A DNA stretch of 64,000 nucleotides from Vibrio sinaloensis DSM 21326 (GTDB lineage: Bacteria > Pseudomonadota > Gammaproteobacteria > Enterobacterales > Vibrionaceae): assembly GCF_000189275.1 (NCBI RefSeq), contig NZ_AEVT01000031.1, forward strand, positions 19,546-83,545. Direction: 5' to 3'. Below the pieces are notes generated by a model, which searched no databases, was not told the DNA's origin, and was given only the letters and a program-made list of their open reading frames with translations. This document shows positions 9,034-17,113 of the stretch, one piece after another. Both the position numbers and the translations under genes were made by a program. Each line of letters begins with the position of its first letter. Positions within the stretch are counted from its first letter, which is position 1.

Positions 9034-10017
9034 TTATTTCGCAGATGCCATCGCTTTGTTGAGCATCACTTCGCCGTTATTCACGTTCTTAATAAAGTCG
9101 TCATAGATTGGCTGGCTTGCATTCACGAACGCATCTCGGTTCGCGACATTCAGCTTCATTCCACCAGCAACCAACTTATCTTTAAGCTCGGTTTCCAGTT
9201 TGGCAGCTTGTTGGTAGCCCCACTGTTGAGCGTTCGCAGCTGAGCTTTCTAAAATAGTGCGCACTTGCTCAGGGAATTTGCCGTAATGGCGTGCGCCGGC
9301 GGTGAGGTAAGCTGGCGTGTAAACGTGATTTGTGACACTTAAGTAGCCTTGTACTTCATGTAACTTAGCCGCATAAATATTGGTGTAAGGATTTTCTTGA
9401 CCGTCAATCACACCCGTTTGCAGACCAATAAAGACTTCACTGAAGCTCATCGGCGTTGGGTTAGCTCCCCAGTTTTTGAACATCTTTACGCGCCAAGAGC
9501 TATTTGGAGTACGCAATTTTAGCCCTTCTAGGTCACTTGGCTCGTTGATCGGACGCTTAGCATTGGTGATATTACGGAATCCGTTTTCCCAAAAGCCGAT
9601 CACTTTATAACCTTTCTTCTCTGCAGCAGGGGCAATGTAGGGCCAGAAAACGTCCTGTTCTATTTTTGCCACATGATCACGGTCGGAAACTAAAAACGGG
9701 AGTTCAAACAACGCCATTTCTGATACATGGGTTGGCAGCGTCGAGGTAAGAAGCGCCAGATCAACGGTGCCAAGTTTCAGCTTCTGCTGTACATCTTTGT
9801 CTTTACCTAACTGCGCAGCACCAAAGAACTTAAGGTTGTAGTCAATGCCCTGCTTTTTAAATTCTTCATTGGCAACCTCAGTAAAATACTGTGTTGTGTT
9901 GTACTGCAATGAGCCAACTTGTGCACTGGTTGCAACTTTAAGATCTTTAGCAAGCACTGCCCCTGAAAATAGGGTAGCTATGGCAATTGTTGAGTAAGTA
10001 ATTGTTGTATTATTCAT
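9034..10017 (-). CDS. dctP: TRAP transporter periplasmic substrate-binding protein DctP
   Basis: The binding protein has about 327 residues and a signal peptide (MNNTTITYSTIAIATLFSGA, then VLA-KD). The ATG at 10017 follows GGAAA at a reasonable distance, while the ATG at 10047 has no ribosome-binding site. The conserved ligand Arg lies in GLKLRTPNS and the family motif GLQTGVIDGQENP follows, so a carboxylate ligand is expected. Related binding proteins take sugar acids. It sits between rpiB and dctQ at the head of the operon, where high expression would suit a binding protein. Confidence 0.92.
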   Translation of the reverse strand: MNNTTITYSTIAIATLFSGAVLAKDLKVATSAQVGSLQYNTTQYFTEVANEEFKKQGIDYNLKFFGAAQLGKDKDVQQKLKLGTVDLALLTSTLPTHVSEMALFELPFLVSDRDHVAKIEQDVFWPYIAPAAEKKGYKVIGFWENGFRNITNAKRPINEPSDLEGLKLRTPNSSWRVKMFKNWGANPTPMSFSEVFIGLQTGVIDGQENPYTNIYAAKLHEVQGYLSVTNHVYTPAYLTAGARHYGKFPEQVRTILESSAANAQQWGYQQAAKLETELKDKLVAGGMKLNVANRDAFVNASQPIYDDFIKNVNNGEVMLNKAMASAK

Positions 10018-10056
10018 CGTTAGTTTCCACGTTAATCCATTAAACATTGTTTCGGT

Positions 10057-10503
10057 TTAGTTTATAAACTCTCTCTCTATCTCTTTGATTCGGTTAACTT
10101 TTGGTGTAGAAGGACCATCTGAAAACTCCGAATCTAACCAAGTATCGAGAATCGCTTTTGCGAGTTCGTGACCGATAACACGCGATCCCATGGTAATGAT
10201 TTGCGCATCATTACTTTTGCGTGCTCTTTCTGCCGAAAACGTATCGTGACAAAGAGCAGCACGAATCCCTGGAACCTTGTTTGCAACGATAGAAACACCA
10301 ATCCCCGTCCCACATAAAATAATGCCCCTTTGGTGCTTACCTTCGCTCACTGCAACACTTACGGTTTTCGCGATATCGGGATATAAAGTCGCGTTCTCAG
10401 GGTCGACCCCATAATCCACAAACTCTATCCCTTTCGAGGCCAAGTGAGACTTTAAGCACTCCTTAAGCTCAATCGCAGCATCATCACAACCTATCGCTAT
10501 CAT
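10057..10503 (-). CDS. rpiB: RpiB/LacAB-family sugar-phosphate isomerase
   Basis: The 148-residue protein carries CGTGIG with the catalytic Cys region near residue 65, then CHDTFSAERAR and IITMGSRVIG, all typical of RpiB. In erythritol and threitol catabolism RpiB paralogues convert D-erythrulose-4-P to D-erythrose-4-P, which fits its place as first gene of this operon. Ribose-5-P isomerase activity is the alternative. Confidence 0.88.
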   Translation of the reverse strand: MIAIGCDDAAIELKECLKSHLASKGIEFVDYGVDPENATLYPDIAKTVSVAVSEGKHQRGIILCGTGIGVSIVANKVPGIRAALCHDTFSAERARKSNDAQIITMGSRVIGHELAKAILDTWLDSEFSDGPSTPKVNRIKEIEREFIN

Positions 10504-10926
10504 GTTTCCTCCTGTTCAAATGACCACGAAAGTTACAAATGATACTGAACGTTTAATCATCAAAATAACACTTGAACATTATTTAACTGAGATCATCGTC
10601 AACAAAAATACACAAATAATTAACATTTTCGTGATCGATACTAGTAACATTTTAAAAACAATTGTTCGACGCAGCAAACATCCAACCAAAATCACAAAAA
10701 ATATTTATTAATTTAAAATCAATTACTTAGACCATAAATCAACAGTAACATTTAGTTACTTGTTAGAGCCAAAACTCTATTCTTAGTCGCAATACTCCTG
10801 CTCGATATGCGTTTTGATAATATGAACACAGCCATGAACTATTGAAAGTAATAAGATGCGAACATTTGTTTTTACACCTGAACATATGATTTAATCATTG
10901 AACATATGTACAACAAGGAAGAAAGT
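10504..10926. promoter_or_regulatory. Divergent promoter region between the catabolic operon and glpX-sorC
   Basis: These 423 bp of AT-rich DNA contain no credible gene. TGAAC-type motifs are scattered through it: TGAACGTTTAATCAT at 10546, TGAACATTAT at 10573, TGAACACAGC at 10823 and TGAACTATTG at 10835, besides the regular array at 10859-10908. Both divergent transcripts must start here. Confidence 0.7.
10859..10908 (+). repeat. Three 20-bp-spaced direct repeats, probable SorC operator array
   Basis: CGAACATTTG at 10859, TGAACATATG at 10879 and TGAACATATG at 10899 start exactly 20 bp apart, or two helical turns. The last copy ends 18 bp before the glpX start codon. The position next to a SorC regulator suggests multimeric repressor binding. 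Confidence 0.65.
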
Positions 10927-11931
10927 ATGAACCAGCTAGGATTAACCCTGACACAAGTGACAGAGGCGGCAGCGCTTGCTGCCTATCAATGGCTCGGCAG
11001 AGGGTGTAAAAACGCAGCTGATCAAGCGGCAGTATCAGCCATGCGTAAACAACTGAATGCGAGCGAGATAGAGGCAAGAATTGCCATTGGAGAAGGCGAG
11101 ATCGACGACGCTCCTATGCTCTATATCGGCGAAGAGTTAGGGCGAGGGGGCGCTAAAATTGATATTGCTGTTGACCCAATCGAAGGGACGAGAATGACCG
11201 CAATGGGACAAGCCAATGCGCTCGCCGTTCTCGCGGCAACAGAACGTGGTGCTCTATTACAAGCGCCCGACATGTATATGGAGAAGTTGGTGACTCGCCC
11301 GCAAGCTAGCAGCGCAACCATTAACCTATCTCAACCGTTGGAAGAAAACTTAATCAATATTGCACGTGCGCTGAATAAACCCCTCTCCCAATTGGCGGTT
11401 GCAACATTAGCCAAACCGCGACATGAGAAGCTTATCGCCCAGCTTCATTCTCTAGGAGTAAAAGTGTATGCGTTCCCTGATGGGGATGTTGCTGCATCTT
11501 TGCTGGTTTGCCTACCCGACAATGATATTGATGTGATGGTTTGTACTGGGGGAGCGCCAGAGGGGGTGATAAGCGCTGCAGTTGTCAAAGCTCTTGGAGG
11601 TGTGATGCAAGCTCGCTTGCTGACTCGTGACCATGTTAAAGGGGCAACGCCAGAGAACATTCGACTCGCTAACAAAGAGCATCAACGCTGTCTACAAATG
11701 GGCACCACTCCCAACCGTATTCTCACCCTTGATGACATGGTAAAAACTGACAATATTATCTTTTGTGCAACCGGAATTACCAAAGGGGATGTTGTAAATG
11801 GCGTGCAAAAGTACGCTCAACACCTAACAACTGAGACTCTGCTTGTACAAGGGGAAACAAAAACGATTAGAATGATCTCGTCAACTCATCAGGCAGATAC
11901 CGCTAACGAGTTGATTACACTGAAAGTATAA
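10927..11931 (+). CDS. glpX: Class II fructose-1,6-bisphosphatase / sedoheptulose-1,7-bisphosphatase GlpX
   Basis: The 334-residue protein shows GEGEIDDAPML, VDPIEGTRM and the ALGGVMQARL region of GlpX enzymes, which dephosphorylate fructose-1,6-bisphosphate and in several bacteria sedoheptulose-1,7-bisphosphate. The frame is open from an ATG at 10906, but AAGGAAG (10916-10922) sits at the right distance from the ATG at 10927. Its control by the neighbouring SorC protein suggests a catabolic role: erythrose-4-P made by the operon can condense with dihydroxyacetone-P to sedoheptulose bisphosphate. A general gluconeogenic copy is the alternative. Confidence 0.88.
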   Translation: MNQLGLTLTQVTEAAALAAYQWLGRGCKNAADQAAVSAMRKQLNASEIEARIAIGEGEIDDAPMLYIGEELGRGGAKIDIAVDPIEGTRMTAMGQANALAVLAATERGALLQAPDMYMEKLVTRPQASSATINLSQPLEENLINIARALNKPLSQLAVATLAKPRHEKLIAQLHSLGVKVYAFPDGDVAASLLVCLPDNDIDVMVCTGGAPEGVISAAVVKALGGVMQARLLTRDHVKGATPENIRLANKEHQRCLQMGTTPNRILTLDDMVKTDNIIFCATGITKGDVVNGVQKYAQHLTTETLLVQGETKTIRMISSTHQADTANELITLKV

Positions 11932-11985
11932 TCAAACGAACAATAAAGATGTGGTGTATCAAAACCTCAGCTTCAAAGGAAGAGC

Positions 11986-12966
11986 ATGGACTTGACCAAT
12001 ATTGAACAAACTGAAGAAACCAACCTTCTGACTGAAATAGCCGTCGCCTACTATCAAGATGGCGCCACTCAAGAAGAGATTTCGAAGCGTTTTGGGCTTT
12101 CACGGGTTAAAATCGGCCGATTGCTTAAGCGAGCCCGAGACCAAGGCATTGTCGAAATAAAGGTTAAATACCATCCAGTGTTTGGGGCAAAATTGGAAGA
12201 GCAACTCAAAGAACGCTTCGGACTGAAACGCGCGTTGATCGCACTCGATCAGCCAACGGAAGAAGAGCAGCGCGCTTTGCTAGCCGGGGTTGTTTCGACC
12301 TACTTATCTTCAACCCTTAAAGACGGTATGGTGATTTCTGTGGGCCAAGGGCGTAATGTCTCCGCGGTATCAGAACACATCGGCGTAGTAAACCCGAAGA
12401 AATGTACCTTTGTCTCTAGTATCGGTGGTATTCATCCTCGAGGTGGAATGCTTAACGCCGACCATATTTCTCGTCAGTTTGCCAAAACATTTGGTGGAGT
12501 AAGCGAAACCCTCTATGCTCCGGCTTATATTCGTAATCCTGAGCTTAGAAATGCGCTACTAGAAGATGAAACCGTGCAGCAAACCATGGATATCGCGCGT
12601 AAATCAGACGTAGCGTTAGTCGGTATCGGTGACTTGAACGAGAGCAGTTATATGGTCAACCTTGGTTGGTTCTCAGTCCAAGAAATGGTTGAGGCAAGAA
12701 TACAGCAAGGGGTAGTTGGTGAAGTAGGTGGTTATGATTTTTACGATATCAAAGGCCAAGTGCAAAACACCAAAATGAGTAACCGTGTGATTGGCTTAAC
12801 CATAGCGGACTATCAAAAAATCCCTCAGGTCATTGCGATCGCCGCCGAAAGCAGTAAGCCCCTGTCTATTGTTGGCGCGTTACGTACCGGAGCTATAGAT
12901 ATACTCGCAACCAGTGTCGCCAACGCAATCACCATCCTCAATCTCGACGCCCAGCAATATAGTTAA
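11986..12966 (+). CDS. SorC-family sugar-binding transcriptional regulator
   Basis: The 326-residue regulator has an N-terminal helix-turn-helix (about residues 18-60, containing GATQEEISKRFGLSRVKIGR) and a C-terminal SorC sugar-phosphate-binding domain (GMVISVGQGRNVSAV, later VGIGDL). The erythritol repressor EryD belongs to this family. GGAAGAG precedes the ATG. It lies 54 bp downstream of glpX and is the obvious regulator of both divergent units. The effector is probably a phosphorylated tetrose or pentose, which is inferred. Confidence 0.9.
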   Translation: MDLTNIEQTEETNLLTEIAVAYYQDGATQEEISKRFGLSRVKIGRLLKRARDQGIVEIKVKYHPVFGAKLEEQLKERFGLKRALIALDQPTEEEQRALLAGVVSTYLSSTLKDGMVISVGQGRNVSAVSEHIGVVNPKKCTFVSSIGGIHPRGGMLNADHISRQFAKTFGGVSETLYAPAYIRNPELRNALLEDETVQQTMDIARKSDVALVGIGDLNESSYMVNLGWFSVQEMVEARIQQGVVGEVGGYDFYDIKGQVQNTKMSNRVIGLTIADYQKIPQVIAIAAESSKPLSIVGALRTGAIDILATSVANAITILNLDAQQYS

Positions 12967-12976
12967 CCGCAACAAA

Positions 12977-12999
12977 AAAGGCGCTATATAGCGCCTTTT
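12977..12999. terminator. Bidirectional hairpin terminator
   Basis: AAAAGGCGC-TATATA-GCGCCTTTT sits between the convergent sorC-family gene and the small membrane-protein gene, with an A-run on one side and a T-run on the other, so it can serve both strands. Confidence 0.85.
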
Positions 13000-13013
13000 A
13001 ATTCTTCAGTAGC

Positions 13014-13172
13014 TTAAGCTGCCCAAGATAATCCTGTCAGTACAACGGTTGCGGCGGCTACCGTGTACATAGCGATAATCGTTGCGACTTCTTTCGCCTC
13101 AAACCGTAACGCAGCTTTCTTTCCTTGATTGCTATCCTGAGCCAAGCTGTCAATGTTCATCGTATTGTTCAT
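13014..13172 (-). CDS. Small single-pass membrane protein of unknown function
   Basis: This is a 52-residue frame starting at the ATG at 13172 (MNNTMNIDSLAQDSNQGKK), after AAAGGTG. A longer frame begins at 13196 but has no better start. The first half is polar. The second half is one hydrophobic helix (ATIIAMYTVAAATVVLTGL) ending SWAA. The ribosome-binding site, a terminator 15 bp after the stop and the clean polar-plus-helix layout support a real gene. I recognise no family. Its promoter shares the spacer with hcp. Confidence 0.55.
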   Translation of the reverse strand: MNNTMNIDSLAQDSNQGKKAALRFEAKEVATIIAMYTVAAATVVLTGLSWAA

Positions 13173-13445
13173 AACCACACCTTTTCTCCCAATCAAAATT
13201 GGTTAAATTATACACAAAATGTGATTTAGATCCACACGTTCTGTAATTAAATTACCAAAAATATGCTAATTTCGACACTTAAAAAGAAACTTAATTACAT
13301 CAAACTAGGATGTATTTTTTACAACACCCCTTAAAACACTGACACACGCATGAGTAACAAGCTGAATTTGCGACGCTTTGTACACTAAATAAGTAAGCCA
13401 CTCGGGGGAAAAGAACGCATTCATGGTTTCGTTGTTCGTCTTCTC

Positions 13446-13462
13446 GTTGTCAATTACACAAC
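13446..13462 (+). promoter_or_regulatory. NorR-like enhancer site
   Basis: GTTGT-CAATTAC-ACAAC is a perfect 5-bp inverted repeat around 7 bp and contains the GT-N7-AC core described for NorR. It lies about 76 bp upstream of the -24 element, a normal distance for an enhancer-binding protein. Confidence 0.5.
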
Positions 13463-13537
13463 GGTTGCGATGTGAAATTTACAACACACACAGTTTTAAT
13501 AAATATAAATATCATTTAATATCAACAACTTAACTAT

Positions 13538-13553
13538 TGGCACGCTCTCTGCT
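13538..13553 (+). promoter_or_regulatory. Sigma-54 promoter of hcp
   Basis: TGGCACGCTCTCTGCT matches the -24/-12 consensus TGGCACG-N4-TTGCW with one mismatch. The GG and GC elements are separated by exactly the required 12 bp. Transcription would begin near 13564, leaving a leader of about 57 nt before hcp. Confidence 0.7.
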
Positions 13554-13620
13554 CTGCCTGTGACAAATTATCAATAAGCGGACTCATCCGCTAAACACTT
13601 ACTGTTACTGGAGACGCGCA

Positions 13621-15282
13621 ATGTTCTGTATTCAATGTGAACAGACAATTCAAACCCCTACCGTGAAAGGTTGTTCATTTGCCCAAGGCATGTGTGGCAA
13701 AACATCTGAGGTTTCAGACTTACAAGACGTTCTGGTTTATACCCTGCAAGGCGTATCCTACTGGGCAACCCAAGCGGTCAAATTCGACATTATCGACAAC
13801 GAAATCAATCAGTGGGCACCAAGAGCGTTTTTCTCAACACTGACCAATGTTAACTTTGACCCAGAGCGTATTCTTGAGCTGTCAGCACAAGCCGCTCAGT
13901 TCAAAGCTCGCCTAAAAGAGCAAGTAGTTGCTGCAGCCAAATTATCCGATATCAAGCTGGATACGCCACCTGTGGTTGCTGATTTTGAACTGCCAGCCAG
14001 CGCCGAAGCCATCTTAGCCTTTGCGCCTCAAGTTGCTGTCAACCGTGGCTACGAAACGATTAGCGAAGATGTAATTGGCTTGCGCCTACTCTGCCTTTAC
14101 GGTCTGAAAGGGGCAGCGGCTTACATGGAGCACGCCCGCGTACTTGAGCAAACCTCAGACGACATTTACGCTGAGTATCACCAAATAATGGGCTGGCTCG
14201 GCACCGATCCACAAGATCTGAATGCCCTACTTGAGTGTTCGATGCAGATTGGTCTAATGAACTACAAAGTCATGGAGATGCTTGATCACGGAGAAACCGC
14301 CACATTCGGTCACCCAGAGCCAACAGCGGTTAACGTGAAAACGGTCAAAGGTAAAGCCATCTTAGTTTCAGGGCATGACCTGCACGATTTGGAGAAAATT
14401 CTCCAGCAAACCCAGGGCAAAGGCATCAATGTTTACACCAATGGTGAAATGCTACCGGCTCACGGCTATCCAGAGCTAAACAAGTACCCTCACTTAGTCG
14501 GTAACTACGGCAGCGCTTGGCAAAATCAACAAAAAGAGTTTGCTAACTTCCCTGGCGCTATCGTCATGACCTCTAACTGTTTACTTAACCCAAATGTGGG
14601 TCAATACGCAGACCGCTTATTTACCCGTAGCATCGTCGGCTGGCCTGGTGTCGCACATATTGAAGGCGATGATTTCAGTCAAGTTATTGAATGTGCCCTA
14701 GCGCAAGATGGCTTCCAACACGATGAAATTGAACAGATGATTACCGTCGGGTTTGGCCGCAATGCGCTTATGCAAGCGGCCCCAGCTGTAGTAGAAGAAG
14801 TGAAAGCAGGCAACATTAAACACTTCTTCTTAGTTGGTGGCTGTGACGGCGACAAATCTGAACGCAGCTATTACACAGACTTCACTGCTCAAGCGCCAGA
14901 AGACAGCGTAATCCTAACCCTAGCTTGTGGTAAGTTCCGCTTCAACAAAAACCAGTTTGGTGACATCAATGGTATCCCGCGCCTACTCGATGTTGGCCAA
15001 TGTAACGATGCGTATTCTGCCATTCAGCTTGCTCTGGCACTGTCGAAAGAATTTGATTGCGACATTAATGAACTGCCACTTACTCTGGTTCTTTCATGGT
15101 TCGAGCAAAAAGCCATCGTCATATTGTTAACTCTGTTCGCTCTCGGTGTTAAAGGCATCTACACGGGTCCAACTGCGCCTGCTTTCTTGACGGATAACCT
15201 GCTTGCCACTATCCAAGAGAAGTTTGATATGCGCTCAATTGGTAACGTAGAAGACGATCTAAAAACTATCCTAGCCGCCTAA
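13621..15282 (+). CDS. hcp: Hydroxylamine reductase / hybrid cluster protein Hcp
   Basis: The 553-residue protein has the N-terminal cysteine set C3, C6, C18, C25 (C-X2-C-X11-C-X6-C), which is the class II pattern found in enteric Hcp and holds a [2Fe-2S] cluster. Hybrid-cluster ligands appear in [16 protein letters not shown] and [10 protein letters not shown]. Hcp reduces NO and hydroxylamine and promotes S-nitrosylation under anaerobic nitrosative stress in the cytoplasm. GGAG lies 8 nt before the ATG. hcr follows, and the promoter points to NO-responsive sigma-54 control. Confidence 0.96.
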   Translation: MFCIQCEQTIQTPTVKGCSFAQGMCGKTSEVSDLQDVLVYTLQGVSYWATQAVKFDIIDNEINQWAPRAFFSTLTNVNFDPERILELSAQAAQFKARLKEQVVAAAKLSDIKLDTPPVVADFELPASAEAILAFAPQVAVNRGYETISEDVIGLRLLCLYGLKGAAAYMEHARVLEQTSDDIYAEYHQIMGWLGTDPQDLNALLECSMQIGLMNYKVMEMLDHGETATFGHPEPTAVNVKTVKGKAILVSGHDLHDLEKILQQTQGKGINVYTNGEMLPAHGYPELNKYPHLVGNYGSAWQNQQKEFANFPGAIVMTSNCLLNPNVGQYADRLFTRSIVGWPGVAHIEGDDFSQVIECALAQDGFQHDEIEQMITVGFGRNALMQAAPAVVEEVKAGNIKHFFLVGGCDGDKSERSYYTDFTAQAPEDSVILTLACGKFRFNKNQFGDINGIPRLLDVGQCNDAYSAIQLALALSKEFDCDINELPLTLVLSWFEQKAIVILLTLFALGVKGIYTGPTAPAFLTDNLLATIQEKFDMRSIGNVEDDLKTILAA

Positions 15283-15297
15283 CCCTACACTGCTCAC

Positions 15298-15340
15298 GCC
15301 CAATACTTGCCTGCTCCTAGCTTAAGTATTGGGCGCTTTT
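15298..15340 (+). terminator. Terminator-like hairpin between hcp and hcr
   Basis: An 11-bp perfect stem (GCCCAATACTT at 15298-15308 with AAGTATTGGGC at 15324-15334) is followed by GCTTTTCT. It would reduce read-through from hcp into hcr. Confidence 0.65.
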
Positions 15341-15356
15341 CTATAAGAGAGTTACC

Positions 15357-16394
15357 ATGTTTATTGAATGGCAAAACAATCAAGCAGCAACCATGCGTTG
15401 CAAAGATAAATGGCCCGAGACAGACGACGCTGTCAGTATCATCCTTGAGCCCAGTGATGGAAACAGAATTCAATTCAACGGATTCAAACCTGGTCAGTTC
15501 GTCTCTTTGGGAATCAAAATCGACGAAAAAGTCGAGTACCGCGCTTACTCTATCGCCTCAATGCCTGGTGAAGAGCATATTAAGCTGACTATCAAACGCG
15601 TCGAAGGTGGTCTTGTCTCCAACTACCTGCTCGATCAACTGTGCATTGGCGATCAAGTCAGCGTTCTCGCACCAACCGGTCCATTTAACAGCGTAGATTG
15701 TCCACCTCAAGATAAAGTCGTCATGCTCAGCGCTGGCTGTGGTATTACTCCTGTCATGTCGATGAGCAAAACTTGGTTAGCAGAACAAACCGAACTGGAC
15801 ATCGTGTTTGTCCATATGGCGAAAAGCGCCGCTCAAACCATCTACTTTGATGAATTGGAGACAATGGATGCAAAACACGAACACTTTCATTTGAAGCTGC
15901 TACTCAAAGACAATAGCGGAACACGTCATCCCCAGGGGCGGCTCGATCTTGAGTGGCTAAAAACTCTTTGCCCAGATATTGCGCAAAGAACCGTGTACTT
16001 GTGTGGACCAACGCAATTTATGCAAGACATGGAAAGAAATGCCGCACAGCTTGGGGGAGAGAGCAGCCAATTTCACCAAGAGAGCTTCACGCCGATTGAA
16101 TCGCATCAAACGGAGCCTTCAAATGGCGGCGTAGTGCAAGTTGACGTCCCTGCTTTTGGCGTATCCACTCAAGTTGACCAAGGTGCAACACTGGCTGATG
16201 TGCTTGAGGGAAATGGGGTTCCGATCATTATCGCCTGTCGCAGTGGTATGTGCGGTTCATGCAAATGTAAAGTCACTAAAGGGGAAGTGTCTCGTTCCAG
16301 CACCGAGACACTATCTGAGCAAGATATCGCCAACGGTTACACACTCGCCTGCTCTAGCCAGCTTCAAAGCGATGTAGAGATAGAACTGGGCTAA
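15357..16394 (+). CDS. hcr: NADH oxidoreductase Hcr, electron donor to Hcp
   Basis: The 345-residue protein has an FAD/NAD reductase core (EYRAYSIASMPG flavin motif, then LSAGCGITPVMSM and VYLCGPTQFM for NADH) followed by a plant-type ferredoxin domain with CRSGMCGSCKCKV and a distant fourth Cys (YTLACSSQ). It passes electrons from NADH to Hcp. It follows hcp after 74 bp containing a hairpin. Confidence 0.93.
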   Translation: MFIEWQNNQAATMRCKDKWPETDDAVSIILEPSDGNRIQFNGFKPGQFVSLGIKIDEKVEYRAYSIASMPGEEHIKLTIKRVEGGLVSNYLLDQLCIGDQVSVLAPTGPFNSVDCPPQDKVVMLSAGCGITPVMSMSKTWLAEQTELDIVFVHMAKSAAQTIYFDELETMDAKHEHFHLKLLLKDNSGTRHPQGRLDLEWLKTLCPDIAQRTVYLCGPTQFMQDMERNAAQLGGESSQFHQESFTPIESHQTEPSNGGVVQVDVPAFGVSTQVDQGATLADVLEGNGVPIIIACRSGMCGSCKCKVTKGEVSRSSTETLSEQDIANGYTLACSSQLQSDVEIELG

Positions 16395-16573
16395 ACACAG
16401 CGAAAGCAAGTCTCAGGGCTGGCTTCCAATTGCAACTTATCTATGCGTTAAAGATGCGGTTAACGGCTTCTCTTGCCGCTTTCCGCATTCTTCACTCTTG
16501 TTCAAACATCTGATGTGATCGTCTTTCTATTTTGCTTAGTATGAATAATGCGGCTAACGAAAAGGACAGCACG

Positions 16574-17113
16574 ATGAAAACAACATGGCTAGTGATGACG
16601 CTGATCAGTGTGGTGAGTTTTGCAGCCCTTGGTCGCCAATGCCCAGAGATTTTGCAATCGACGCAGCGACTTCTCAATACCGATCAAAGCGTAGACCTGT
16701 GCCAAGAGTTCAAGGGAAAGACCTTGCTCGTCGTGAATACCGCCAGCCAATGCGGCTTTACTTCGCAATACACTCAACTTGAGCAGCTACATCAGGCGTA
16801 CCAACAACAAGGCTTTAGTGTTGTCGGCTTTCCTTCCAATGACTTCAAACAAGATAGAGGCAGCGAAGCCCAATCAGCTAAAGTATGTTACTTGGATTAC
16901 GGCGTGACTTTTCCCATGATGGCTCGAAGCCAAATTAAAGGCAGTCAGGCCAATCCTGTTTTTGCTCAGATCAGCCAACAAGCCGGTGTCGAGCCACGAT
17001 GGAACTTCTACAAGTATCTGATTAACCGAGAAGGGCAAGTGGTGGCTACCTTTCCCAGTTCTACCTCTCCAATGAGCACAACCTTGACCCAAGCGATTGA
17101 AAAACACCTTTAA
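16574..17113 (+). CDS. Exported glutathione-peroxidase-like thiol peroxidase with altered active site
   Basis: The 179-residue protein has an N-terminal export segment (MKTTWLVMTLISVVSFAALG). The ATG at 16574 follows AAGGA, while earlier in-frame starts lack one. The peroxidatic Cys of NTASQCGFTSQY and the Trp of WNFYKYL are present. The usual FPCNQF motif reads FPSNDF, so the catalytic Gln is replaced by Asp and the nearby Cys is lost. Two extra Cys (RQCPEIL, LCQEF) follow the signal. Periplasmic location makes glutathione an unlikely donor. Its stop overlaps the end of the convergent ABC gene by 4 bp. Confidence 0.82.
   Translation: MKTTWLVMTLISVVSFAALGRQCPEILQSTQRLLNTDQSVDLCQEFKGKTLLVVNTASQCGFTSQYTQLEQLHQAYQQQGFSVVGFPSNDFKQDRGSEAQSAKVCYLDYGVTFPMMARSQIKGSQANPVFAQISQQAGVEPRWNFYKYLINREGQVVATFPSSTSPMSTTLTQAIEKHL

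Larger units (their letters stand above)
13173..13620. promoter_or_regulatory. Intergenic region upstream of hcp
   Basis: These 448 bp hold no credible gene. Besides the NorR-like repeat and sigma-54 promoter listed separately, there is a partial CRP-like sequence at about 13214-13231 and a single NsrR-like half-site (GATGTATTT at 13309). Neither is convincing. Confidence 0.6.

Noticed and set aside
10502..10711. 69-residue plus-strand frame in the divergent promoter
   Set aside because: It is AT-rich, has no protein-like features and overlaps the regulatory region and the rpiB start.
13214..13231. CRP-like site upstream of hcp
   Set aside because: The left half matches well but the right half is shifted by one base, so the dyad is broken.
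13309..13330. NsrR site upstream of hcp
   Set aside because: Only one half (GATGTATTT) is present; the opposite arm does not match.
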